Origin: DASQFI01 sp035633215
Lineage (GTDB): Bacteria; Acidobacteriota; Vicinamibacteria; Vicinamibacterales; SCN-69-37
Direction of reading: 5' to 3'
NCBI GenBank assembly: GCA_035633215.1
Contig: DASQFI010000045.1
Coordinates: 124,001-188,000 of the forward strand
Length of the DNA: 64,000 nt
The position numbers and the translations under genes were made by a program. How positions within the stretch are numbered: the stretch's first letter is position 1; every line of letters begins with the position of its first letter. Under the pieces are notes generated by a model. It saw only the letters and a program-made list of their open reading frames with translations. It had not been told where the DNA came from and made no database searches. Shown here in pieces: positions 17,354-23,757 of this stretch.

Positions 17354-17806
17354 ATGGGCAGCGTGAACAAGGCCATCCTGGTGGGCAACCTCGGCCGCGA
17401 CGCCGAAATGCGGTTCACCGCCGGCGGCACCCCCGTCGCGACCGTGAGCATCGCGACCACCGAGCGTTTCACCGATAAGGAAGGTCAGAAGCGCGAGGAC
17501 ACGCAGTGGCACCGCATCGTCATCTGGGGCAAGACCGCGGAGTCGCTGCACGAGTACCTGACGAAGGGCAAGCAGATCTACGTCGAGGGACGCATTCAGA
17601 CGCGCGACTGGACCGACAAAGAAGGAAAACAACAGAGAACGACCGAGATCCGGGCGGATCGGATCGTGTTGCTCGGCGGCGGCGGGGGTGGTGAGGGGCG
17701 CGGCGCCCGTCCGGCGAGAGATCGCTTCTCCGAGCCGTCTGAACAGGCCGTCGAAGCGAATGCGGCGGCAATTGATGCGCCGCATGATGATGACATCCCC
17801 TTCTGA
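17354..17806 (+). CDS. ssb: Single-stranded DNA-binding protein
   Basis: The 150-residue protein has the OB fold: VNKAILVGNLGRDAEMRFT, PVATVSIATTERF, WHRIVIWGKTAESLHEYLTKGKQIYVEGRIQTR. A flexible tail ends in DDDIPF, the peptide that recruits SSB-interacting partners. It binds and protects ssDNA in replication and repair. It stands alone, with repeat arrays on both sides. An RBS-like AAGGA lies about 9 nt before the ATG. Confidence 0.97.
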   Translation: MGSVNKAILVGNLGRDAEMRFTAGGTPVATVSIATTERFTDKEGQKREDTQWHRIVIWGKTAESLHEYLTKGKQIYVEGRIQTRDWTDKEGKQQRTTEIRADRIVLLGGGGGGEGRGARPARDRFSEPSEQAVEANAAAIDAPHDDDIPF

Positions 17807-18118
17807 AAAGATTCAGAAGTACGGCACTATCGCTGAAGTACGGAGCTATCGCTGAAGTGCCGGAACTGACGCTGAAGTACGGCAGCTTTCGCTTTCAGTA
17901 ACGCTCGCCCTCGCTGAGAAACGCTCGCAGAAGTACGGACGCTATCGGTGAGGTGCGGGTGCGTTCGCTGAAGTACGGTTCCGGGAAGTACGGCGCGACG
18001 CGGCGGGTATGCTCTTGTACTCGCGTCTCTTTGCGGCCGTAATTCTCGGTTCTTGTCCGCCGGTTACTTCCAGGTTTTCTTACGGCGTACTTCGCGGTTC
18101 TTCTCCACCGTACTTGAG
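17807..18118. repeat. GAAGTACGG-type 19-20-bp repeat array downstream of ssb
   Basis: The 312-bp gap opens with a small hairpin over the ssb stop (CTTCTGA 17800-17806 / TCAGAAG 17813-17819). Units follow such as GAAGTACGGCACTATCGCT (17816-17834), GAAGTACGGAGCTATCGCT (17835-17853) and several degenerate copies up to about 17990. From about 18060 to 18118 the same core appears in the opposite orientation (CGTACTTC, CCGTACTT). No coding frame is supported. Confidence 0.75.
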
Positions 18119-18472
18119 CTACTCGGTAGTCCGCCCGTATCGATCCTCGATCCTCACTACATCCAGAAGCTCAGGCGTGGACACCTCGAACACATCGGAA
18201 TCCTCGAGCGCTGTCATCCTGTGCACGGTTTTTGGAGTGATGTGCACCGCCTGACCCGGCAGCATTTCAGTCCTCGTCAGCGTCCCGTTGACATCGATCT
18301 CGAACAGAAGCTTGCCAGTCCAAAGGAAAATTGTTTCGTCTTTGATGTTGTGGTACTGCAGGCTCAGGGCGTGTCCCTTGTTCACGTGAATGAGCTTGCC
18401 CACGTACTTGTCGGTGCGCGCCCAGTGCAGCTCGTAGCCCCAGGGCTTGTCCACGCGTGTGATGTCGGTCAT
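18119..18472 (-). CDS. Cupin, phosphomannose isomerase type II-like
   Basis: The 117 residues form a single cupin barrel: VDKPWGYELHWARTDKYVGKLIHVNKGHALSLQYH is the first cupin motif, with His/Gln/His metal ligands, and GQAVHITPKTVHRM is the second. This matches the small proteins related to the C-terminal half of mannose-6-phosphate isomerase/GDP-mannose pyrophosphorylase. Enzymatic activity is not certain for stand-alone versions. It lies 10 bp after ptsI and probably ends the long operon. Confidence 0.85.
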   Translation of the reverse strand: MTDITRVDKPWGYELHWARTDKYVGKLIHVNKGHALSLQYHNIKDETIFLWTGKLLFEIDVNGTLTRTEMLPGQAVHITPKTVHRMTALEDSDVFEVSTPELLDVVRIEDRYGRTTE

Positions 18473-18482
18473 GAACGCTCCG

Positions 18483-20276
18483 TCACGACGCCGACGGCCG
18501 TTTCAGCGTCGCGTCAGTTGAATCGCGGCCGGTGATTTCGTGCGGGCCGGCGATCGCGGCCCGGTGCATGGCTTCGGCGAGCGGCACGAGCTCGGCGTGT
18601 ACCGCCGCGGCCGAGGTGGCGGAGAGCGCACGGCGGGCCAGGTCGCGCGCCTGGTGGCTGTCGAACGCCGTCAGGCTGCGCTTGACGACCGGAATGGCCG
18701 ACGGCGTCATGCTGAACGTCCGGAACCCCAGGCCGACGAGCAGCGCGACGAGCAACGGATCGGCCGCCACTTCCCCGCACACCGACAGGTCGCAGCGCGC
18801 GCGCCGGCCCGCGCGCGCGATGCCGCGAAGCAGCCGGAGCACTGCGGGCGCCGCCGGCTCGTAGTGGCCGGCGAGGCGCTCGTCGGTGCGATCGACCGCC
18901 AGAGTGTACTGGATCAGGTCGTTCGTGCCGACGCTCAGGAAGTCCGCGTGCCGCGCGAGATGGTCGACCGTGAGCGCCGCCGCGGGCACTTCGATCATCG
19001 CGCCAATCGGCACGGTGGCGTGCAAACCGGCCTCGCGGCGGATGTCGTCGATCAGCATGCGCGCGGCGCGCAGCTCGTCGCTCGACGTCACGAACGGCAG
19101 CAGCACGCGCAGGTTGCCCGCCGGCGCCGCGCGCAGGAGCGCGCGCATCTGCCCGCGGAATCGCTCGTCATGCTGCAGCGCGGCGCGGATGCCGCGCAGC
19201 CCGAACCGTTCGCGATGGCCGCCGGGACGCGCGGCGGCGCGGCGCTCTTCGCCGGCGTCGAATGTCCGGATCGTCACCGGCAGCGGCCGCATCGCGTCCA
19301 CGATCTGCCGGTAGGTCTCGAACTGCGCCTCCTCGCTGGCCGCGTCCGGATGCGCCGGGTCGATCAGGAACTCCGACCGAAACAGGCCGATGCCTTCGGC
19401 GCCCGCGTCGCGGGCGCGCGCGACTTCGTCGGCCATCCCGAGGTTGGCCTCGAGCCGGATCCGCACACCGTCGGCCGTCGCCGCCGGACGGGTGCGCAGC
19501 TCCTCCAGACCGCGCCGGCCCGCGGCCGCGACCTGGGCGCGCTCGCGCCAGCGTTCCAGCGCCTCGGCGGAGGGCTCGACCACGACCTCGCCGGTCGTGC
19601 CGTCGAGCGCGAGTGTCTGCCCGGGGCCGAGCATCTCGGTCGCGCCGCCGAGCCCGACGACCGTCGGAATCGCCAGCGACCGCACCAGGATCACCGTGTG
19701 GTGCGTCGGGCTGCCGATGTCGCACACGAGCCCCTGCACGCGCGTCCAGTCCAGCTGCGCCGCAATCGATGGCGGCAGCTCGTCGGCGACGAGAATCAGC
19801 GGCGGGTCGAGCTCGTGAACGAGATCGACCAGCGGGTCCCGGCCGGGCCGCAGGTTGCGCATGAGGCGGCCGGCGACGTCGGCGAGATCGCCGACGCGCT
19901 CCCGCAGCCACTCGTCGCCCTCCCGGGCAAACACCTGGTGCAGCTCCGCGATGGCGCGCTCGAGCGCCCAATCGCCGTTGATTCGCTCGGACCGGATCAG
20001 CTCGTCGGCCCGGCGGACGAAGAGCGGGTCGTCCAGCATCAGGAGCTGCGCCGCGAAGATGGCCGCCTGTGCCGGACCGACGGTCCTCGACACGCGCGAC
20101 GAGATCTCTTCCAGCTCGACACGCGTGCGCTCGCGGGCGGCGCGCAGCCGCTGCCGCTCGCGATCGATGCCGCTCGTCGCCAGCCGGTACCGCACCTGGC
20201 GCGCGTCGCGCACGGCCACTACCGCGCGCCCCACGGCAACCCCCGGCGACACGCCCCGGCCGATGAGCGTCGTCAT
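18483..20276 (-). CDS. ptsI: Phosphoenolpyruvate-protein phosphotransferase (Enzyme I)
   Basis: Transfers phosphate from PEP to HPr. The 597-residue protein has an N-terminal HPr-binding/phosphohistidine domain with GSPTHHTVILVRSLAIP, whose second His corresponds to the phosphorylated residue. The PEP-binding barrel carries GLFRSEFL, RTFDAG, FGLRGIRAAL, GAMIEVPAA, SVGTNDLIQYTLAVDR and CGEVAADP. The TSHTAI consensus reads THHTVI, a small deviation. ATGA overlap couples it to ptsH. No sugar-specific EIIB/EIIC genes are nearby, so this PTS is probably regulatory. Confidence 0.95.
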   Translation of the reverse strand: MTTLIGRGVSPGVAVGRAVVAVRDARQVRYRLATSGIDRERQRLRAARERTRVELEEISSRVSRTVGPAQAAIFAAQLLMLDDPLFVRRADELIRSERINGDWALERAIAELHQVFAREGDEWLRERVGDLADVAGRLMRNLRPGRDPLVDLVHELDPPLILVADELPPSIAAQLDWTRVQGLVCDIGSPTHHTVILVRSLAIPTVVGLGGATEMLGPGQTLALDGTTGEVVVEPSAEALERWRERAQVAAAGRRGLEELRTRPAATADGVRIRLEANLGMADEVARARDAGAEGIGLFRSEFLIDPAHPDAASEEAQFETYRQIVDAMRPLPVTIRTFDAGEERRAAARPGGHRERFGLRGIRAALQHDERFRGQMRALLRAAPAGNLRVLLPFVTSSDELRAARMLIDDIRREAGLHATVPIGAMIEVPAAALTVDHLARHADFLSVGTNDLIQYTLAVDRTDERLAGHYEPAAPAVLRLLRGIARAGRRARCDLSVCGEVAADPLLVALLVGLGFRTFSMTPSAIPVVKRSLTAFDSHQARDLARRALSATSAAAVHAELVPLAEAMHRAAIAGPHEITGRDSTDATLKRPSAS

Positions 20277-20539
20277 GTGTCCTCGAATCCGCGCTCGACG
20301 AGCAAGCCGAGCGCGGCGATGGCCTCGGCCTCGTCGGGGCCGTCGGCGGTGATCGTGAGCGCGCTGCCACGCGCCGCCGCGAGCAGCAACAGTCCCAGAA
20401 TGCTCTTGCCGTCCATCGTCCGCTGCCCGCGCGTGACCCGAATCTGGCTCCGGAACCGGCTCGCGACGCTCACGAACCGCGCGGCCGCACGGGCGTGCAG
20501 CCCCAGCTCGTTTACGACGGTCAGTAGCCGGGAGGTCAC
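20273..20539 (-). CDS. ptsH: Phosphocarrier protein HPr
   Basis: The 88-residue protein has NELGLHARAAARFVSVA with the His that receives phosphate from EI, and MDGKSILGLLLLAAARG with the regulatory Ser that HprK phosphorylates. The GTG start at 20539 overlaps the TAG stop of the upstream GIY-YIG frame (CTAGTG), directly at the end of the inserted element. Its ribosome-binding region is therefore now provided by the element's terminal repeat (GGAACG about 8 nt upstream). Before insertion the EIIA stop TAG would have overlapped this GTG as TAGTG. Confidence 0.94.
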   Translation of the reverse strand: MTSRLLTVVNELGLHARAAARFVSVASRFRSQIRVTRGQRTMDGKSILGLLLLAAARGSALTITADGPDEAEAIAALGLLVERGFEDT

Positions 20540-20862
20540 TAGTGCCGTTCCAACTTGTTGTCCCGAAGGCCTGCCAGGTACTCGGCCAGCCAGTTTTTCA
20601 GGAACCGTTTGCCCTTGCCGGTCTTCAGGAACCGTTCTCGCCGAAACGCATCTGCCCGGCTAATACACGCCTCGTAGTAGATGAGACGGCATGGGTGCCG
20701 CTTGGCCGTCGAACGCACACGGCCTTCGGCGTGCAAACGAAGCCTCGCCCGCAGATCGCCGGTCGAACGTGTGTACCACTCGCCGTCGGCGTCGCTTCGC
20801 AGCACGTAAGTGAACGTCAAGAGCCTCCTCCTCTTGGCGGAACAAGTTGGAACGGCACTAGT
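20538..20862. mobile_element. GIY-YIG nuclease-bearing element with 22-bp perfect terminal inverted repeats
   Basis: The left end ACTAGTGCCGTTCCAACTTG (20538-20557, continuing to 20559) and right end 20841-20862 are exact reverse complements over 22 bp. The outer six bases, ACTAGT, are themselves palindromic, so the true TIR is probably GTGCCG...CGGCAC with TA on both sides. The only gene (20539-20820) fills the element. It splits the otherwise continuous EIIA-HPr gene pair, yet both neighbours keep intact ends. Related ends occur at 12628-12733 and 30963-30992. No transposase of a known IS family is present, so the nuclease is the only candidate for mobility. Confidence 0.8.
20539..20820 (-). 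CDS. Small GIY-YIG nuclease-like protein
   Basis: This 93-residue frame has the layout of single-domain GIY-YIG proteins (UvrC/YhbQ-like). TYVLRS corresponds to the GIY strand, WYTRSTGDLRARLRLH to the YIG strand and catalytic Arg helix, STAKRHPCRLIYYEA to the next strand, and DAFRRERFLKTGKGKRFLKNWL carries the metal-binding Glu and a basic helix. The Gly of YIG is Arg here (CGT where GGT is expected), so activity may be reduced. The TTG start follows AGAGGAGGAGG. The last residues, NKLERH, and the TAG stop are encoded by the terminal inverted repeat. It is in the same direction as the host operon and probably co-expressed. Confidence 0.82.
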   Translation of the reverse strand: MTFTYVLRSDADGEWYTRSTGDLRARLRLHAEGRVRSTAKRHPCRLIYYEACISRADAFRRERFLKTGKGKRFLKNWLAEYLAGLRDNKLERH

Positions 20863-21295
20863 TCTCGCGGGTCTCGGGATCGCCGCGCAGGAGATCGGAC
20901 GCGACGCGGATGGCTGCGCGCCCGTGCACGCGCAGGTCGCGGGCGAGCGCGAGCACGTCGGCCTGTTCCGGCGCCTTGGCGAGCTTGATGAGCATGGGCA
21001 GGTTCACGCCCGTGACGACTTCGACGCGGCCGGACTCGAGAAACGACAGTCCGAGGTTCGACGGCGTGCCGCCGAACATGTCGGTGAGCAGCAGGACGCG
21101 TCCGCCCGCGCCGACCTTCGCGATCGCTTTCTCAATCGCCACGCGCGCGACGCTGACGTCGTCGTGCCAGCCGATCGACACGGCGGCAAAGCGCGGAAGG
21201 TTGCCGACGATCATCTCCGCGGCGTTCAGGAGCTCGGTCGCGAGCTGGCCGTGCGTCACGACGACGACGCCGACGCCGCGCGGTTTTTCCGTCAC
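20858..21295 (-). CDS. PTS EIIA component, mannose family
   Basis: The 145-residue protein shows the EIIA-Man fold. GVVVVTHGQLATELLNAAEMIVG contains the phospho-accepting His near residue 15, GGRVLLLTDMFGGTPSNLGL is the conserved second block, and VVTGVNLPMLIKLA the third. It would receive phosphate from HPr; with no EIIB or EIIC here, it probably signals metabolic state. The GTG at 21295 overlaps the rapZ stop. Its TAG stop (20858-20860) is part of the terminal repeat of the adjacent GIY-YIG element. Confidence 0.9.
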   Translation of the reverse strand: MTEKPRGVGVVVVTHGQLATELLNAAEMIVGNLPRFAAVSIGWHDDVSVARVAIEKAIAKVGAGGRVLLLTDMFGGTPSNLGLSFLESGRVEVVTGVNLPMLIKLAKAPEQADVLALARDLRVHGRAAIRVASDLLRGDPETREN

Positions 21296-22215
21296 GTCTG
21301 CCTCTCGTCGAGCACGTCGCGATGACGCACCCGCAGCACGATGCCGGGTACGGACTTCAGCCTGCGCGCGAGCGCCTCGGCGATCGCGACCGACCGGTGC
21401 CGCCCGCCCGTGCAGCCGATCGCAATGGTGAGATAGGTCTTCCCTTCCGCGATGTTCTGCGGCAGCAGAAACTTCAGCAGTGCCGTCGTCAGGTTGAGAA
21501 ACCGCCTCGCCGCGGCGGTGCGCATGACGTACCGCGCGACGCGCGCGTGCCGCCCGCTCCATTTGCGGAGCGACGCCACGAAGTGCGGGTTCGGCAGGAA
21601 TCGCACGTCGAAGACGAGGTCGGCGTCCGGCGGCACGCCCCGGCGAAATCCGAAGCTGAGCAGGGTGACGACGAGCGGCGTGACGCTCTCGGCGCCGCCG
21701 GTGGTCTCCAGCACGCGCCGGCGCAGCTCGTGCACCGTGAGCGAGCTCGTATCCACGACTTGATCGGCCAGCCGACGGATCGGCAGCAGGAGCCGGCGTT
21801 CCTCGCCGATCCCCTCGGCCAGGGACTGATCGACGCCGAGCGGGTGCGGCCGCCGCGTCTCGCTGAAGCGCCGGAGGATCGCGGTGTCGCTCGCTTCGAG
21901 GAACACGAGGCGGATGCGCCGGCCGACACGCTCCTTCAGCTTGCGGTACACGCCGGGAAACCGGGCGAGCGATCGTCCCTCGCGGACGTCGACGACGACC
22001 GCGGCGCGCCGACGCTCGCGGCCGCGTGCGTTGAGGATCAAGTCGGCGAAGGTCGGGATCAGCGCGATCGGCAGGTTGTCGACGCAGAAGTAGCCGAGGT
22101 CCTCGAGCGCGCGCAGCGCGTGCGACTTGCCCGCGCCGGAGAGCCCCGTGACGACCACGAAGGGCGCCGCCTGCGCTCCCAGGCGGCTCGCGCCGGCGCG
22201 GCGGCCCGGGCTCAC
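21292..22215 (-). CDS. rapZ: RapZ/YvcJ nucleotide-binding protein
   Basis: The 307-residue protein has an N-terminal P-loop (VVTGLSGAGKSHALRALEDLGYFCVDNLP), RRLVFLEASD and RRPHPLG, and the C-terminal RapZ domain with SFGFRRGVPPDADLVFDVRFLPNP and AIGCTGGRHRSVAIAEAL. In enterobacteria RapZ controls the sRNAs for GlmS; in other phyla it is an RNA- or nucleotide-binding protein of less certain role. The GTG at 22215 overlaps the hprK stop (GTGA), which sets the start. The hprK-rapZ-EIIA-HPr-EI order is a known conserved PTS regulatory cluster. Confidence 0.94.
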   Translation of the reverse strand: MSPGRRAGASRLGAQAAPFVVVTGLSGAGKSHALRALEDLGYFCVDNLPIALIPTFADLILNARGRERRRAAVVVDVREGRSLARFPGVYRKLKERVGRRIRLVFLEASDTAILRRFSETRRPHPLGVDQSLAEGIGEERRLLLPIRRLADQVVDTSSLTVHELRRRVLETTGGAESVTPLVVTLLSFGFRRGVPPDADLVFDVRFLPNPHFVASLRKWSGRHARVARYVMRTAAARRFLNLTTALLKFLLPQNIAEGKTYLTIAIGCTGGRHRSVAIAEALARRLKSVPGIVLRVRHRDVLDERQT

Positions 22216-23195
22216 AGCTCGTCGACCTCCACGTCGTCGATGATCTCGCGGTCGGACAGCTGCTCGAGCCGCCGCTCGAGGCGCGCGGCGAGGAGCTGCG
22301 CGGCGTGACGTCCGCGCGACCGCAACAACTGATTGCGCGCGGCGACCTCGACCAGCATCGCGAGATTGCGGCCGGGCGCGACGGGCATCGTCACGAGCGG
22401 AATCGAGATGCCGAGGATCTCGGTGGTCGTCGAGTCGAGGCCGAGGCGCTCGTATTCGCGTCCCGACTCCCATCGTTCGAGATGGACGACGAGCTCGACG
22501 CGTTTGGACGATCGCGTGGCCGAGACGCCAAACAGATCCGTCACGTTCACGAGTCCCAGTCCGCGGATCTCGACATGGTGCCGCGTGAGCTCCGGGCACG
22601 TGCCGATGAGCACGGCCTCTCCGCGACAGCGCACCTCCACCGTGTCGTCGGCGACCAGCCGATGGCCCCGGACCACCAGGTCGAGCGCGCACTCGCTCTT
22701 GCCGATGCCGCTCTCTCCCGTCAGCAGGACGCCCAGGCCGAGGATGTCCATGAGCACGCCGTGCCGCATCTCGCGCGGCGCGAGCCGGTCTTCGAGGAGC
22801 GTCGTGAGGCGGGCGATGGCGACCGGGGTCGTCAGCGCGGTTCGCAGGAGCGGCACGCCCGCGCGCTCCGATTCGGCCGCGAGCTCGGCCGGCCCGTCGA
22901 GTCCCATCGTGATCATCACGCAGGGGAAATCGCGCACGAACAGCCGGCGCAGCGTCAGCGCGCGATCGTCGGGCGCCATGCGCTCGAGAAAACGGATTTC
23001 GCTCTCGCCGAAGATCAGCACGCGGCCGGTGCGGAGGTACTCGTCGAAGCCGGAGAGCGCCAGGCCCGTTTTCTGAACGTACGGCAGCGTGATGCGGCGT
23101 TCGAGGCCGGCGGCGCCGGCAAGCAGGTCGAGATCCAGTCCAATGGGGGCCCCGCGCGCGCCAAGCAACGCTCCGACGCTGACGCCAGCGGTCAC
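22212..23195 (-). CDS. hprK: HPr kinase/phosphorylase
   Basis: Phosphorylates and dephosphorylates the regulatory Ser of HPr. The 327 residues include the N-terminal HPrK domain (SGFDEYLRTGRVLIFGESEIRFL) and the catalytic domain with GVLLTGESGIGKSECALDLV (Walker A), HRLVADDTVEVR and VEIRGLGLVNVTDLFG, the HprK signature. The GTG start lies 1 nt after the hpf stop. Presence of both the Ser site on HPr and this kinase shows that the two-site HPr control is retained. Confidence 0.95.
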   Translation of the reverse strand: MTAGVSVGALLGARGAPIGLDLDLLAGAAGLERRITLPYVQKTGLALSGFDEYLRTGRVLIFGESEIRFLERMAPDDRALTLRRLFVRDFPCVMITMGLDGPAELAAESERAGVPLLRTALTTPVAIARLTTLLEDRLAPREMRHGVLMDILGLGVLLTGESGIGKSECALDLVVRGHRLVADDTVEVRCRGEAVLIGTCPELTRHHVEIRGLGLVNVTDLFGVSATRSSKRVELVVHLERWESGREYERLGLDSTTTEILGISIPLVTMPVAPGRNLAMLVEVAARNQLLRSRGRHAAQLLAARLERRLEQLSDREIIDDVEVDEL

Positions 23196-23196
23196 G

Positions 23197-23757
23197 TTAC
23201 CCCTCGGGTTCGATGAGACCGAAATCCCCGTCCGGGCGCCGGTACAGGATCGCGACGGCGTCCGACTCGGCCCGGCGAAAAACCAGGAAGTTCTGCTGGG
23301 CGTCCGACAGCGCCAGGAGCGCGTCGTCGAGCGACATAGGCTTCACCGCGCGGAGGCGGCTGCGGACGACGCGCGGCGCGCCCCGAGCGGAGTCGAGGGG
23401 GCCGGACCGTTCCGGCGCGGGCTCGACGCCGAGCGCGGCGGCGCGGGCCGGCCGGCTGGTCCGGCGGCGTGTCTTCCAGCGGTCGCTCAGCCGAGCGGCT
23501 TGCTGCCCGACCTTGTCGACCGCGGCCGTGACCGCCGACGGCAGCCGGGCATGGCGGGCGACGGCATGGAGCATGTGATCGCCCCGGGCGTGCACGGTGA
23601 GCTCGCAGACGAACAGCTGGCGCTCACGCGCGATGACGCACTGCGCCGAGACGGCGCTGTCGTTGAGCACGCGATCGAGGCGGCGCACCTTGCTGCTGAT
23701 GCCTTCGCGAACGGCGTCGGAGACGGCCACGTGCCGCCCGGTGACGGAGAGCTTCAA
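23197..23757 (-). CDS. hpf: Long-form ribosome hibernation promoting factor
   Basis: The 186-residue protein has an N-terminal ribosome-binding domain (KLSVTGRHVAVSDAVREGISSKVRRLDRVL) and a C-terminal dimerisation domain (KPMSLDDALLALSDAQQNFLVFRR..DGDFGLIEP), as in long HPF that dimerises 70S ribosomes. The TTG start at 23757 overlaps the rpoN stop. This rpoN-hpf order is conserved in many bacteria. The linker between the domains contains a peptide (SGPLDSARGA) encoded by a dispersed repeat at 23381-23400. Confidence 0.92.
   Translation of the reverse strand: MKLSVTGRHVAVSDAVREGISSKVRRLDRVLNDSAVSAQCVIARERQLFVCELTVHARGDHMLHAVARHARLPSAVTAAVDKVGQQAARLSDRWKTRRRTSRPARAAALGVEPAPERSGPLDSARGAPRVVRSRLRAVKPMSLDDALLALSDAQQNFLVFRRAESDAVAILYRRPDGDFGLIEPEG
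23381..23400. repeat. CCCCTCGACTCCGCTCGGGG repeat inside hpf
   Basis: Read on the minus strand, this 20-bp sequence shares the CTCGACT/CTTCGACT..GCTC.GGG pattern with the copy inside miaB (9826-9847). It is in frame within the interdomain linker of hpf, where extra residues are tolerated. Confidence 0.55.

Noticed and set aside
16912..18118. Possible CRISPR arrays around ssb
   Set aside because: Units are 8-20 bp, degenerate, without regular unique spacers, arranged in inverted orientation, and no cas genes are near.
18540..20663. 707-codon open frame antisense to ptsI/ptsH
   Set aside because: Shadow of genes with intact catalytic motifs; no start signal and no domain.
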